Shown here: in pieces, positions 19,128 to 29,853 of the stretch
How positions within the stretch are numbered: position 1 is the first letter of the stretch
Layout of the letters: the number at the start of each line of letters is the position of its first letter
Source: Rhodospirillaceae bacterium
GTDB taxonomy: Bacteria > Pseudomonadota > Alphaproteobacteria > UBA8366
Assembly: GCA_002716125.1 (NCBI GenBank)
Contig: PAZH01000011.1
Location: forward strand, 1 to 64,000
Reading direction: 5' to 3'
Length of the DNA stretch: 64,000 nucleotides
Made by a program: the position numbers and the translations under genes
Notes under the pieces: model-generated
Told to the model about the DNA's origin: nothing
The model's database searches: none
What the model saw: only the letters and a program-made list of their open reading frames with translations

Positions 19128-20915
19128 ATGGCCGACTCATACGAAATTATTGATCACGCTTATGACGTGGTCGTTGTCGGCGCCGGCGGCGCCGGGCTTC
19201 GCGCCACGGTTGGTTTGGCCGAAGCGGGCTTAAAGACCGCTTGTATATCGAAGGTTTTCCCGACTCGCAGCCACACGGTGGCCGCGCAAGGCGGCGTTTC
19301 CGCCTCTCTCGGCAATATGGGGCCGGACGACTGGCGCTGGCACATGTACGACACCGTTAAAGGTTCGGATTGGCTCGGCGATCAAGACTCCATCGAGTAT
19401 ATGTGCCGCGAAGCGGTTCCCGCGATCATCGAGCTCGAACACTACGGCCTGCCCTTCAGCCGGACCGAAGACGGCAAGATTTATCAGCGCCCCTTCGGCG
19501 GCATGACGACGAATTACGGCGAGGGCATTGCCCAGCGGACATGTGCCGCCGCCGACCGGACCGGCCATGCGATGCTGCACACGCTCTATCAGCAGTCGGT
19601 TAAGCATCAGGTCGAGTTCTTTATCGAGTATTTCGCCACCGATCTGATCATGGACGACGAGGGCGCCTGCCGCGGTGTTGTCGCTTGGAACCTCGACGAC
19701 GGCACCATCCACCGGTTCGCTGCTAAAAAGGTCATTTTGGCCACCGGCGGATACGGACGGGCCTATTTCTCCGCGACTTCGGCCCACACCTGCACGGGCG
19801 ACGGCGGTGGCATGGTGCTGCGCGCCGGCTTGCCGATGCAGGATATGGAGTTCGTGCAGTTCCACCCGACCGGCATCTACGGCTCGGGCGCTCTGATCAC
19901 CGAAGGATCTCGCGGCGAAGGCGGTTACCTGACCAACTCGGAAGGCGAGCGCTTCATGGAACGCTATGCCCCATCCGCGAAGGACTTGGCTTCCCGTGAC
20001 GTTGTCAGCCGGTCCATGACGATCGAAATTCGAGAAGGCCGCGGTGTCGGCGGCGATAACGACCACATCCATCTACATCTAGAGCATTTGGATCCGGCCG
20101 TTGTCGAAGAACGCCTCCCCGGCATTTCCGAGACGGCGCGGATTTTCGCCGGCGTCGATGTGAACAAGGAGCCGATCCCGGTGATCCCGACTTGCCATTA
20201 CAATATGGGCGGTATCCCGACAAACTATCAGGGCGACGTCCTGAACAAGACCAATGGCGATGCGACAACGGTCCCCGGATTGATGGCGATCGGCGAAGCG
20301 GCTTGTGTGTCGGTGCACGGTGCCAACCGTCTTGGCTCGAACTCGTTGCTCGACTTGGTCGTCTTCGGCCGTTCAGCTGCCAAGCACTGCGCCGAAGTGG
20401 TCGACCCGAGCGAAGCCATTCGCCCCGTGCCCGAAGGCGGCGAGCAAAAATCGCTCGACCGGCTCGACAAGTTGCGGCACGCGAAAGGTGAGGTTCGCAC
20501 GGCTGACTTACGCCTCGAAATGCAACGCGTCATGCAGAACAACTGCGCTGTTTTCCGGACGGGCGAAGTCCTCGACGAGGGCGTCAAGCTGATGCAGGAA
20601 GCCATCGACAAGCGGGACAATCTGCAAGTCACCGACGATTCAATGATTTGGAACTCGGATCTGGTTGAGACCTTGGAGCTGCAGAATCTGCTCGACCAAT
20701 CGATGGTCACGATGGCATCCGCAGCCAACCGGACGGAATCGCGCGGCGCACACGCCCGCGAGGACTATCCGGATCGCGACGACGACGAGTGGATGAAACA
20801 TACCCTCGCCTGGGTCGATCACGGCGGCAATGTCAAAATCGACTACCGCCCGGTCGTCATGCAAACGCTCACCAACGATGTACAAGTCTTCCCGCCGAAG
20901 GCGCGGGTCTATTAA
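19128..20915 (+). CDS. sdhA: Succinate dehydrogenase flavoprotein subunit
   Basis: Oxidises succinate to fumarate with covalent FAD. 595 residues: dinucleotide-binding [12 protein letters not shown] near residue 15, [11 protein letters not shown] with the FAD-linking His at 49, [21 protein letters not shown], active-site RDVVSRSM, and the C-terminal capping domain ending [10 protein letters not shown]. Length and order are normal. It acts on the cytoplasmic face with SdhB. Confidence 0.98.
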   Translation: MADSYEIIDHAYDVVVVGAGGAGLRATVGLAEAGLKTACISKVFPTRSHTVAAQGGVSASLGNMGPDDWRWHMYDTVKGSDWLGDQDSIEYMCREAVPAIIELEHYGLPFSRTEDGKIYQRPFGGMTTNYGEGIAQRTCAAADRTGHAMLHTLYQQSVKHQVEFFIEYFATDLIMDDEGACRGVVAWNLDDGTIHRFAAKKVILATGGYGRAYFSATSAHTCTGDGGGMVLRAGLPMQDMEFVQFHPTGIYGSGALITEGSRGEGGYLTNSEGERFMERYAPSAKDLASRDVVSRSMTIEIREGRGVGGDNDHIHLHLEHLDPAVVEERLPGISETARIFAGVDVNKEPIPVIPTCHYNMGGIPTNYQGDVLNKTNGDATTVPGLMAIGEAACVSVHGANRLGSNSLLDLVVFGRSAAKHCAEVVDPSEAIRPVPEGGEQKSLDRLDKLRHAKGEVRTADLRLEMQRVMQNNCAVFRTGEVLDEGVKLMQEAIDKRDNLQVTDDSMIWNSDLVETLELQNLLDQSMVTMASAANRTESRGAHAREDYPDRDDDEWMKHTLAWVDHGGNVKIDYRPVVMQTLTNDVQVFPPKARVY

Positions 20916-20926
20916 GGGAACGATAG

Positions 20927-21706
20927 ATGGTCGAATTTAGCCTCCCGGCAAACTCCAAAATCACCAAAGGCGTCACCCATAAGGCGCCCGAAGGTGCAAC
21001 ACGGGTCAAGCGGTTCAATATCTATCGTTGGAGCGCGGACGACGGAAAGAACCCACGTATCGATACGTTCGAGGTCGATCTCGACAATTGCGGTCCGATG
21101 GTTCTCGATGCCTTGATCAAAATTAAGAACGAAGTCGATTCGTCCGTCACCTTCCGACGCTCTTGTCGCGAAGGTATCTGTGGTTCTTGCGCCATGAATA
21201 TCGACGGCATGAACACGTTGGCCTGTACGCGTTATATCGACGACAGCAAGGGCGACTGCACCATTCACCCGCTGCCGCATATGTCGGTTGTGAAAGATTT
21301 GGTGCCGGACCTGAAAAACGCCTACGCGCAACTTTCGTCGATCGAGCCTTGGCTTAAGTCGAGCGAGAATCCGCCGGACCGCGAGCGGTTGCAGACGCCG
21401 GAAGAGCGAAAAGAGCTCGACGGTCTCTACGAGTGCATCCTTTGCTATTCTTGCGCAACGAGCTGCCCGAGCTATTGGTGGAACTCCGAACGGTATCTGG
21501 GCCCGGCGGTTCTCCTACAAGCCTATCGCTGGCTCGCGGATAGCCGTGACGACCACAAGGGCGAACGCCTCGATAACCTAGAGGATCCCTTCCGCCTTTA
21601 TCGCTGTCACACGATCATGAACTGTACGGCGACCTGCCCGAAAGGCCTCAACCCGGCCAAGGCCATCGCCGAGATCAAAAAGATGTTGGTGGAACGACAA
21701 GGCTAA
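20927..21706 (+). CDS. sdhB: Succinate dehydrogenase iron-sulfur subunit
   Basis: Passes electrons from SdhA to quinone. 259 residues with all three cluster motifs: [2Fe-2S] [15 protein letters not shown] near residues 82-96, [4Fe-4S] [12 protein letters not shown] near 173, and [3Fe-4S] [19 protein letters not shown] near 227. It is the last gene of sdhCDAB and is followed by a terminator. Confidence 0.98.
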   Translation: MVEFSLPANSKITKGVTHKAPEGATRVKRFNIYRWSADDGKNPRIDTFEVDLDNCGPMVLDALIKIKNEVDSSVTFRRSCREGICGSCAMNIDGMNTLACTRYIDDSKGDCTIHPLPHMSVVKDLVPDLKNAYAQLSSIEPWLKSSENPPDRERLQTPEERKELDGLYECILCYSCATSCPSYWWNSERYLGPAVLLQAYRWLADSRDDHKGERLDNLEDPFRLYRCHTIMNCTATCPKGLNPAKAIAEIKKMLVERQG

Positions 21707-21731
21707 CCGTCCCACATATCGACGCCATAAT

Positions 21732-21777
21732 GGCCCCGCCGAAGTTCTGCAAATTGGCACATTGGCGGGGCCTTTTT
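21732..21777 (+). terminator. Rho-independent terminator after sdhB
   Basis: GGCCCCGCC (21732-21740) pairs with GGCGGGGCC (21764-21772) across a 23-base loop, followed by TTTTT. It closes the sdhCDAB operon. Confidence 0.85.
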
Positions 21778-21823
21778 GTTTCGTACAAGTCGCCCGCGCA
21801 CAATCCGAGCGAGGAGAGAAACC

Positions 21824-22456
21824 ATGTATATGCCGGACTTATTTGCCGTGAACGACCGGCAGACACAGATTGACTTCATCCGGACGACCGGTTGGGGATA
21901 CCTGACGGGCGTCATCGACGACGAGCCGTATGTCACCCACCTGCCTTTTTTGGTTGCCGGCGGCACCGGCGAAGAGAAACTCGTCGCACACATGGCGCGC
22001 GCCAACCCGCATTGGGAGAGTTTTGCCAACGGCAAACCTCAACTCGTCGTCTTTCCGGGGCCGCACACCTATATCACGCCGAGTTGGTACAACGCGGACA
22101 AGGCCGTGCCCACGTGGAACTATACAACGGCGCATGTCTACGGCACGCCCGTCGTCATCGACGATCCGCAGACCGTCTATGCCGGCCAGCAAGACCTTGT
22201 GAACCACTACGAAGCGCAGTTCGATATGCCGTGGCGGATGGAAGATGTGGATACCGATTTCATCGACGGTATGCTGCGCGCAATCGTCAGTTTCGAAATC
22301 CCAATCGAACGGATTCAGTGCAAGTTCAAGCTAAGCCAGAACCGCCCTGCCGGAGACCAGCAGCGCGTCGTCGATGCGCTGGAATCTTCGACGGATGCCA
22401 ATGCAAAGGCTGTCGCCGGACTGATGAAGACGCACGTGTTGGAAACGGCGGAGTAA
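21824..22456 (+). CDS. PaiB-like FMN-binding protein
   Basis: 210 residues of the FMN-binding split-barrel type related to Bacillus PaiB, a negative regulator or flavin-binding protein. Typical parts are MYMPDLFAVNDR at the start, THLPFLV, MARANPHW and PSWYNADKAVPTWNY. The ATG at 21824 is preceded by GAGGAGAG, which decides against an upstream in-frame codon at 21776. It starts a short + strand series with the dioxygenase and SAF-domain genes, not part of the TCA operons on either side. Confidence 0.8.
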   Translation: MYMPDLFAVNDRQTQIDFIRTTGWGYLTGVIDDEPYVTHLPFLVAGGTGEEKLVAHMARANPHWESFANGKPQLVVFPGPHTYITPSWYNADKAVPTWNYTTAHVYGTPVVIDDPQTVYAGQQDLVNHYEAQFDMPWRMEDVDTDFIDGMLRAIVSFEIPIERIQCKFKLSQNRPAGDQQRVVDALESSTDANAKAVAGLMKTHVLETAE

Positions 22457-22520
22457 ATGACCCGTCTTGCCAGGCTTCATCCGACGGGAAATACTGCCCG
22501 CTAACCTGGAGGACGAGGCC

Positions 22521-23321
22521 ATGATGCTGGCACTGGATGATGCACAACTCAAGCAATTCGACGAAGAAGGCTGGTTGTTCTTCGAAGACGTTTTCGACGC
22601 GGACGAAGTTGCGCTCCTCAATCGCGAAGCCCACCGGATTTTCGCGATGGACCGCCAAGAAGTCTTTCGCGAGAAAGACGGGACGACCGCGCGTACCGCC
22701 TTTGCAGCACAGAATTATAATGACGTCTATCATCGCCTGGGCCGACATCCGCGATTGGTGAACCCGGTAAAGCAGTTGCTCGGCGGGGACGTCTATATGC
22801 ATCAGTTCAAGATAAACGCGAAGGCTGCGTTCAACGGCGATGTCTGGCAATGGCATCAAGATTTCGGCACATGGCACCGCGACGACGAAATGCCGGAACC
22901 CCGCGCCATGAACATCGCACTGTTCCTGGAAGACGTTACCGAGTTCAACGGCGCACTCATGTTCATTCCGCGCAGTCATAAGGCCGGCGTGATCGAAGCC
23001 GGCCACGACTTGAAGACGACGAGCTATCCGCTCTGGACCATCGACGATGAGACGATTACCCGGCTCGTCGACGAAGGCGGCATCATCGCACCGAAAGGCA
23101 AGGCCGGCTCAGTGATCATGTTTAACTCGAATCTGGTGCACGGTTCGCCCAGCAATATGTCGCCCTTCGATCGTACGATCGTCTATTTGTCGCTATGCCA
23201 TGTCGACAACCACATCCGGCGCTTCAAACGCGCCGAATGGATCGCGCATCGGGATTTCACGCCGATCGAATGCCTGCCCGACGATTGCCTAAAAGACGAA
23301 AGCGCGGTCGCGGCGGAATAA
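22521..23321 (+). CDS. Phytanoyl-CoA dioxygenase family, ectoine-hydroxylase-like
   Basis: A non-haem Fe(II)/2-oxoglutarate oxygenase of 266 residues. Iron ligands are visible: His112 and Asp114 in WQWHQDFGTWH, and His207 in NSNLVHGSPSN, with Arg218 (PFDRTIVYLS) for 2-oxoglutarate. The WH-D-F-TWH pattern followed by DDEMPEPRAMNIA resembles ectoine hydroxylase (EctD), but the protein is shorter and no ectABC genes are near, so the substrate is open. Start ATG at 22521 follows GAGGACGAGG. It is probably co-transcribed with the next gene. Confidence 0.75.
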   Translation: MMLALDDAQLKQFDEEGWLFFEDVFDADEVALLNREAHRIFAMDRQEVFREKDGTTARTAFAAQNYNDVYHRLGRHPRLVNPVKQLLGGDVYMHQFKINAKAAFNGDVWQWHQDFGTWHRDDEMPEPRAMNIALFLEDVTEFNGALMFIPRSHKAGVIEAGHDLKTTSYPLWTIDDETITRLVDEGGIIAPKGKAGSVIMFNSNLVHGSPSNMSPFDRTIVYLSLCHVDNHIRRFKRAEWIAHRDFTPIECLPDDCLKDESAVAAE

Positions 23322-23361
23322 CCCGATAGACACTTCACCCCCCCAGATAGGTTGAGAATAC

Positions 23362-24717
23362 ATGACGCTTGTTCGTCTATTGGCGCAACGCGCCGAAGAG
23401 AACCGACCCGTTCGCGTTGGCGTGATCGGCGCCGGCAAGTTCGGCTCGATGTATTTAGCGCAGGCCCGTCGCACACCCGGTACGCACATCATGGCCCTTG
23501 CGGAACTCTCACCGGACCGCGCGCAAGACGCGTTGCGCCGCGTCGGCTGGCCCGACGAGCAGTTCGCGGCCAGCTCGTTTGAAGATGCCGTCGAGACCGG
23601 CCGTACGTTCATTACGGAAGACAGTCATGCCTTGGTCGCCGCGGACGGCTTAGACGTGGTGATCGACGCCACCGGTATTCCGGCGCTTGGCATCCGTCAT
23701 GCCTTGCTCGCGGCCGAGTATGGCCGCCATATCGTGATGGTGAATGTGGAAGCCGATGTGCTGGCCGGCCCGCTTCTAGCCCGCAAAGTCGAAGCCGCAG
23801 GTGGCGTCTACTCCCTCGCCTATGGCGATCAGCCAGCATTGATCGCAGAGATCGTCGACTGGGCCCGCGCTGCCGGTTTCGACGTCGTCTCGGCCGGTAA
23901 AGGGACGAAGTATCTGCCCGAGTACCATGCCTCGACGCCCGATACGGTCTGGTCCCACTACGGTCAGAACCTGACACCGGACGAAGCCGCTGCGGCCGGC
24001 CTCAATAGCCAGATGTTTAATTCGTTCCTCGACGGGACCAAGTCCAGCATCGAGATGGCCGCCGTCGCAAACGCCACTGGGCTGACTCCCGCGCCCGACG
24101 GTCTGAAATTTCCGCCCTGCGGCACGCAGGACCTCACGCATGTCCTTCGGCCGAAATCCGAAGGCGGCGTTTTAGATCACAAAGGGCAAGTCGAAGTGAT
24201 CTCCAGTTCCGAGCGCGATTCGCGAGAGGTCGTGAACGATCTGCGGTGGGGTGTCTTCGCAACATTGGAAGCCCCGGACGATTACGTCCGCGAGTGTTTT
24301 GCTCAGTACGGATTAACGGAAAGCGCCGACGGCAAATATGCCGCGATGTACAAACCCTTTCACTTGATCGGTCTCGAGCTTGGTATCTCCGTTGCAAACG
24401 CCGCCTTACGCGGCGAATCCACGGGATCGCCGGACGATTGGCGCGGCGACGTGGTTGCCACGGCGAAACGCCCCCTTAAAGCGGGCGAGATTCTGGATGG
24501 CGAAGGTGGGTACACGGTTTGGGGGAAACTGATGCCGGCCGACGATTCGCTGAAGATCGGCGGATTGCCGATCGGCCTCGCACATAACGTCAAACTGAAA
24601 CGCGATATTCCGGAAGGTCGCCAGATCGGCTGGGCTGACGTTGCAATCGACGAAACCACCGAAGCATACCGGATCCGCCGAGAAATGGAGGATCATTTCG
24701 CGCGGGCCAACCGCTAA
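23362..24717 (+). CDS. Rossmann-fold oxidoreductase with C-terminal SAF domain
   Basis: 451 residues. The N-terminus is an NAD(P)-binding fold, VRVGVIGAGKFGSMYLAQA near residue 17, followed by a homoserine-dehydrogenase-like middle (DVVIDATGIPALG, MVNVEADVLAGP, SAGKGTKYLPEYH). The last 90 residues form a SAF-type domain (TAKRPLKAGEILDGEGGYTVWGKLM). Proteins of this architecture are common in proteobacteria next to sugar-acid or other catabolic genes, but the reaction is not established here. Its 3' end faces a convergent FAD oxidase gene. An 8-base inverted repeat (ATTTCGGC/GCCGAAAT, 24717-24754) spans the junction but has no T run. Confidence 0.65.
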   Translation: MTLVRLLAQRAEENRPVRVGVIGAGKFGSMYLAQARRTPGTHIMALAELSPDRAQDALRRVGWPDEQFAASSFEDAVETGRTFITEDSHALVAADGLDVVIDATGIPALGIRHALLAAEYGRHIVMVNVEADVLAGPLLARKVEAAGGVYSLAYGDQPALIAEIVDWARAAGFDVVSAGKGTKYLPEYHASTPDTVWSHYGQNLTPDEAAAAGLNSQMFNSFLDGTKSSIEMAAVANATGLTPAPDGLKFPPCGTQDLTHVLRPKSEGGVLDHKGQVEVISSSERDSREVVNDLRWGVFATLEAPDDYVRECFAQYGLTESADGKYAAMYKPFHLIGLELGISVANAALRGESTGSPDDWRGDVVATAKRPLKAGEILDGEGGYTVWGKLMPADDSLKIGGLPIGLAHNVKLKRDIPEGRQIGWADVAIDETTEAYRIRREMEDHFARANR

Positions 24718-24743
24718 TTTCGGCGCCGTTACGAAAGCATTAT

Positions 24744-26060
24744 CTAGCCGAAATCGCGGATGATCTGTTTCGCGGCGGAACGTCCCGATAGATACTCACC
24801 GGCGAGCTGTCCGGCCCATACAGGGTGTAAAGCCTCACCGGCAAAATAGATTTTACCGCCCACCGGAAGGCCAAGGACTTGTCGCATTCGCCCGGAACCG
24901 GGCCGTGCTGCGGCAAAACTGCCGCGCGCCCACGGATCACTCGCCCATTGCGTAACGCGCGCTCGACGGAAGCCGCCTTCAACCCGACTTCCAAACAGCT
25001 TTCGCAATTCGCGCCGCGCCCAGTCGATTGACGCCAGCGCCCCTTCGCTCTCCAAGATGCCGGCGGCAGCGCCGCCAACGTGTCCGACGACCAAACCGCC
25101 ATCGAACGGATCGACTTGGAAACGGACGATACGATTCCCCGCACCGCGGCCCAGCAACCAGGTTCCCGGCGGCGCGTCGATCGTACCTCGACGATACTGG
25201 ATCGCGATTTTGTTCATAGTCCCCATTGGCAGGGTCGCAAACGCCTCTTGCTTCCAGACCGGCAATTCGGGGGTGAACCGAATACCCCCACCGGCCAATA
25301 CCCCCGTTGACGCGGTAGTGAGCGCCGCGCGAGCGCGAACGACGCCATTCGGCGTACGCAGCCGCACAACGTCCGCGTGCCAATCGACGTTTCTAACCGG
25401 TGTCGATAGCGAGACGTCGATTCCGGTGCCAAATCCACGTACCAAATTACCGAACCCACGGGGCAACAGGTAGAGATTGCCGACCGGGATACGGTTGAAG
25501 GCGTCCTTTGTTGATACATCGTCGGGCTCCACCCCGAATTGAAAGTGGGCGACAGTTTCGCGTGCCAATCGTTCGATTGCGCCCGAATGCGAATATGCTT
25601 CCAACAGCGACGTGTCCCGATTCGCATGTCCAACCTCCTCGATCATTGCCTGTAGACGACCGTACGCGGCGTCCAGGCGCAGGTTCGCCGTCTCGGGCAT
25701 TTGCCCATTCTTGTCGAACAAACGGGATTGATTGGCGTCCAAGATTCTCCGAAAACCAAGATCATCCGCGATCTCGACAATGGGATTGGCAGCGTCTGCA
25801 TGAGTCCAGGCGCAGCCATGATCGAACGGGACGCCGAAGCTTTGATGTTCGGTAAACGCACGACCACCGATTCGGGTGCGCGCTTCCAAAACGGCCACGC
25901 GCAGTCCACCCGCCCGTAACCTTTGCGCAGCGGCGAGTCCCGCCATACCGGCACAAATCACCGCCACGTCGAGGTCCGATGGGACGGCAGCCAAAACCGG
26001 CCGGCTCATCGCAAAGGCGGACGCAGACATCAAAAGAAAGCGTCGACGCAAAATATTCAT
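24744..26060 (-). CDS. Flavin amine oxidase with Tat-like signal
   Basis: 438 residues from ATG at 26060. The N-terminus MNILRRRFLLMSASAFAMS has an Arg-rich twin-arginine-like signal, then LDVAVICAGMAGLAAAQRLRAGG, the FAD-binding fold in which the usual first Gly of GxGxxG is Cys. EARTRIGGRAFT and the C-terminal IYFAGEALHPVWAGQLAGEYLSGRSAA are typical of monoamine-oxidase-like enzymes. It probably oxidises an amine in the periplasm; the substrate is unknown. A longer in-frame start at 26225 would bury the signal peptide and is rejected. It is divergent from the outer-membrane protein gene. Confidence 0.8.
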   Translation of the reverse strand: MNILRRRFLLMSASAFAMSRPVLAAVPSDLDVAVICAGMAGLAAAQRLRAGGLRVAVLEARTRIGGRAFTEHQSFGVPFDHGCAWTHADAANPIVEIADDLGFRRILDANQSRLFDKNGQMPETANLRLDAAYGRLQAMIEEVGHANRDTSLLEAYSHSGAIERLARETVAHFQFGVEPDDVSTKDAFNRIPVGNLYLLPRGFGNLVRGFGTGIDVSLSTPVRNVDWHADVVRLRTPNGVVRARAALTTASTGVLAGGGIRFTPELPVWKQEAFATLPMGTMNKIAIQYRRGTIDAPPGTWLLGRGAGNRIVRFQVDPFDGGLVVGHVGGAAAGILESEGALASIDWARRELRKLFGSRVEGGFRRARVTQWASDPWARGSFAAARPGSGRMRQVLGLPVGGKIYFAGEALHPVWAGQLAGEYLSGRSAAKQIIRDFG

Positions 26061-26202
26061 CGGCCTCGTTCTCTCTAAGCCTGCGAGGGACCCCAAGAGT
26101 TTGGCGTTCTCTGTCCTCGACGACAAGTGAGGAACGACTTCGCGCCCTCGGGGAACGGCCAATGCTGCATTATGATGTTGATTTACCTCGACATCCTGGC
26201 AA

Positions 26203-26234
26203 CGGTTTTGCATAAATACCTTCAATCAAAACCG
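26203..26234. repeat. Inverted repeat upstream of outer-membrane protein gene
   Basis: CGGTTTTG (26203-26210) and CAAAACCG (26227-26234) form a perfect 8-base inverted repeat, with the AT-rich CATAAATACC in the spacer. It lies about 45 bases before the ATG at 26280 in the divergent intergenic region and could be an operator or a leader hairpin. Confidence 0.35.
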
Positions 26235-26279
26235 GCAGAGAAGAAATAACGTCACAAATAGCCGGTCGTGAGGGAGACG

Positions 26280-26960
26280 ATGCAGTTTAGGTGGCTTGCG
26301 GTATTGGGCGCGGTTAGCGTCCTTTTAGGCGCGGCGTCCCCGGCTTTTGCCGGAAAGGGCGATTACGGCCACTATGTCGGTTTCCGTTTTATTGGCAGCT
26401 TCGCGGAAGTCGACGACACAAAGAGCCAAAACTTCGTCGGCGCACTTCAAATCAATAACGATACGGATATTGTCGCCGGAAACGCGTTCATTTTCGGCTA
26501 TCGTTGGAAATCGCTTCCGATACGTACAGATATCGAGATCGCATATCGCTATCGCTTCGACCACGATTTGCGAGATACGGGGCTCCCGGTTCGCGGATAC
26601 GAGAACAATCTCGCAACGCTCAGCGGACTGGTCAACCTGACATACGAATACCGAAACGCCTCCAGTTTTACGCCGTATTTCGGCGGGGGTGTCGGCTGGG
26701 CGCAGAACCATTCCAGCGTTCGGCTGTCAGATCTATCGAATGGCGGCGAGCAAAATTTCGACGAACGGACGCACAATTTTGCATGGGGCGCACACCTTGG
26801 CGTTACTTGGCGTTTCGCCGATCGCTGGGATACCGATCTAGGATATCGTTTCATCAGCTTAGGCGAATTGGAATCGGGCGAACCCAATGCGGGCGGCACT
26901 TTTACGGCGGATGATCATTTCGGCCACGATGTGCTTTGGACCATAAACTACCGCTTCTAG
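26280..26960 (+). CDS. Outer-membrane beta-barrel protein
   Basis: 226 residues. Signal peptide 1-24 (WLAVLGAVSVLLGAASPAFA), then alternating beta strands with aromatic girdles (FIFGYRWKSLP, IEIAYRYRF, YFGGGVGWAQN, DLGYRFISL) and a C-terminal Phe (INYRF), the signal for barrel assembly. It resembles small porin-like/OmpW or opacity-type barrels. ATG at 26280 follows AGGGAG; the GTG 12 bases earlier is less likely. Transport role unknown. Confidence 0.75.
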   Translation: MQFRWLAVLGAVSVLLGAASPAFAGKGDYGHYVGFRFIGSFAEVDDTKSQNFVGALQINNDTDIVAGNAFIFGYRWKSLPIRTDIEIAYRYRFDHDLRDTGLPVRGYENNLATLSGLVNLTYEYRNASSFTPYFGGGVGWAQNHSSVRLSDLSNGGEQNFDERTHNFAWGAHLGVTWRFADRWDTDLGYRFISLGELESGEPNAGGTFTADDHFGHDVLWTINYRF

Positions 26961-26966
26961 ATCTTC

Positions 26967-28118
26967 TTGACCGCTTTGCCGAACAATACTGACGGACCCC
27001 TTGCAGCGTATCGAGCGCTTCGGGCTGCAGATGAGATTCAGGAAGATCCGCTTCAGGCGAAGGCCGCCGAAAAGCTACAGACGCTCCACGAATCTTTGCG
27101 CAGATACCAACCGAACGCGGATTCCGGCGGCCTGCTGGCGCGCATCGGACTGACAGGCCGAAAGAATACCGCCCCACGCGGTCTCTATATTTTTGGACCT
27201 GCAGGACGCGGTAAGTCCATGTTGATGGATTTATTCTTCGAGGGTGCGGATGTCTCTAGTAAACGACGCATCCACTTCCATGAGTTCATGATTGAGGTCC
27301 ACGATACCATTCATGCCTGGCGACAGTCGCCCGATAAGCAGCGGAACGAAGTCGATCCGCTGCCGCGAATCGCACAGGAGATCGCCGGCAAATCGGCTCT
27401 GCTATGCTTTGACGAGTTTCATGTTGCGAATATTGCCGACGCCATGATGTTGGGTCGACTGTTCGAAGGGTTTCTCGAAGCGGGCGTGGTCGTTGTGGCC
27501 ACGTCGAACTTCGCGCCGGACGATCTTTATATGAATGGCCTTCAACGAGACCGCTTCTTGCCCTTTATCGAATTGATAAAAGAGCGTCTCGACATCTTGG
27601 AACTCGCGTCGCCGACCGACTACCGCCAGGCGCGCCTCAGGCGCATGCAGGTCTATCACACACCGCTAAACACCGATGCTCATCACGCACTCGACCTGGC
27701 CTTTGCGGAATTGACCGAGGGAGCCCGCATCGAAACGGAGGCGCTTACTGTCAAAGGCCGAGAGATCGACGTGCCGAAATCGGCACGCGGTGTGGCTTAT
27801 TTCGAATTTGAAGATCTGTGCCAGCAAGCACTGGGTGCAGAGGACTACATTGCCATCGGCAATAATTTTCATACGGTGGTTCTCAGCGGCATACCGCAAA
27901 TGACCGCGGAAATGCGAAACGAGGCGAAACGTTTCATGAATTTGATCGACGTTCTCTACGAAAAGAAGGTCAATCTCGTCGCGTCGGCCGATGCGCCGCC
28001 GGAGGAACTCCATGCTGCCGGCACTCATGCATTCGAGTTTCAGCGCACGGTGAGCCGCCTGATGGAAATGCAATCGCCCGAGTATATCGATCTCCCACAC
28101 GAATCGGCCAACGGATGA
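26967..28118 (+). CDS. zapE: Cell division protein ZapE (AFG1-like ATPase)
   Basis: 383 residues starting at a TTG 6 bases after the previous stop. Walker A GPAGRGKSMLMDLFFEG near residue 75 and Walker B ALLCFDEFHVANIADAMML near 145 identify the AFG1/ZapE family of P-loop ATPases, which affect Z-ring stability and respiratory proteins. In alphaproteobacteria it usually lies between the sdh and mdh genes, as here. The next gene's ATG overlaps its TGA (ATGA). Confidence 0.92.
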   Translation: MTALPNNTDGPLAAYRALRAADEIQEDPLQAKAAEKLQTLHESLRRYQPNADSGGLLARIGLTGRKNTAPRGLYIFGPAGRGKSMLMDLFFEGADVSSKRRIHFHEFMIEVHDTIHAWRQSPDKQRNEVDPLPRIAQEIAGKSALLCFDEFHVANIADAMMLGRLFEGFLEAGVVVVATSNFAPDDLYMNGLQRDRFLPFIELIKERLDILELASPTDYRQARLRRMQVYHTPLNTDAHHALDLAFAELTEGARIETEALTVKGREIDVPKSARGVAYFEFEDLCQQALGAEDYIAIGNNFHTVVLSGIPQMTAEMRNEAKRFMNLIDVLYEKKVNLVASADAPPEELHAAGTHAFEFQRTVSRLMEMQSPEYIDLPHESANG

Positions 28119-28573
28119 AATCTGACCCAAACAACGAAGACGAATTCGTCGTCTTTCCCTCGTTACCGAGAAACATCTTGTTCTCCGTCGTTTGCGTCGG
28201 ATTTTCAGCGTATTTGATCCAACTGGCCCATACGGATCGCATGGAGATTCCCGCCGCCTATCTTGTCACCCTGATTTTGACAACCGGTTCAATCATCTTG
28301 CTCTCCGCACACTTCCCAGGCGCGTCGCATTTAAAGTTGACGAAAGATGGGTTTGAAATCCGCGAATTGTACAAGTCGCGGTTCTTCCCGTGGGACGAAG
28401 TCGCTCCGTTCGTCGCACGTCGGCGTTTCATGGGAACAACAGTCGAGTTCATGTACCTGCACCCCGAAATTGGCCAAGCCGTCGAAGAGTCATTGCCGAC
28501 CGGATATGCTATTTCCGCCGCCGATCTCCTTCAGACGATGAACGCTTGGCGGGACAAGTACGCCGACAACTAA
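28115..28573 (+). CDS. Membrane protein with PH-like (STM3941-type) domain
   Basis: 152 residues, not recognised by name. Two transmembrane helices (about 19-37, NILFSVVCVGFSAYLIQLA, and 45-66, YLVTLILTTGSIILLS) are followed by a short soluble domain with LKLTKDGFEIRELYKSRFFPWDEV, the pattern of small bacterial PH-like membrane proteins. It overlaps zapE by 4 bases and is likely co-translated. Function unknown. Confidence 0.7.
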   Translation: MKSDPNNEDEFVVFPSLPRNILFSVVCVGFSAYLIQLAHTDRMEIPAAYLVTLILTTGSIILLSAHFPGASHLKLTKDGFEIRELYKSRFFPWDEVAPFVARRRFMGTTVEFMYLHPEIGQAVEESLPTGYAISAADLLQTMNAWRDKYADN

Positions 28574-28738
28574 GTGCGAAGCGGCCAGAGTCACTTTGAC
28601 GTGACCGACCGGTCCATTTTCAATCGCTTGCCCTGTCTCGGAATTCACTGTAGGACACGCACAGAATTCATGGATTTCGCCGCAGCGGGCTGGCGAAACC
28701 CGGCTTATTTAAAAGTATCGCCCGCATGCCTTAGATGA

Positions 28739-29734
<996 letters not shown>

Positions 29735-29773
29735 TCTTGCGGCGGACATAACGCCAAGTGGTAAAGTTCCCTT

Positions 29774-29812
29774 AACCCTTCATCGCTATACTACCAATTG
29801 AGACGAAGGGTT
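29774..29812. repeat. Inverted repeat upstream of sucC
   Basis: AACCCTTC (29774-29781) and GAAGGGTT (29805-29812) are perfect inverted arms around a 23-base spacer containing TATACT (29787-29792), which resembles a -10 box. It may be a regulator site or a leader hairpin in the 119-base mdh-sucC gap. No T run, so a terminator is less likely. Confidence 0.35.
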
Positions 29813-29853
29813 GGGGGAGGTCGGTTAGACGACAAGGCGGACAGAGTGATCGC

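Noticed and set aside
24717-24754. Inverted repeat ATTTCGGC/GCCGAAAT at the junction of two convergent genes as a terminator.
   Set aside because: 22-base loop and no T run on either side; support is too weak.
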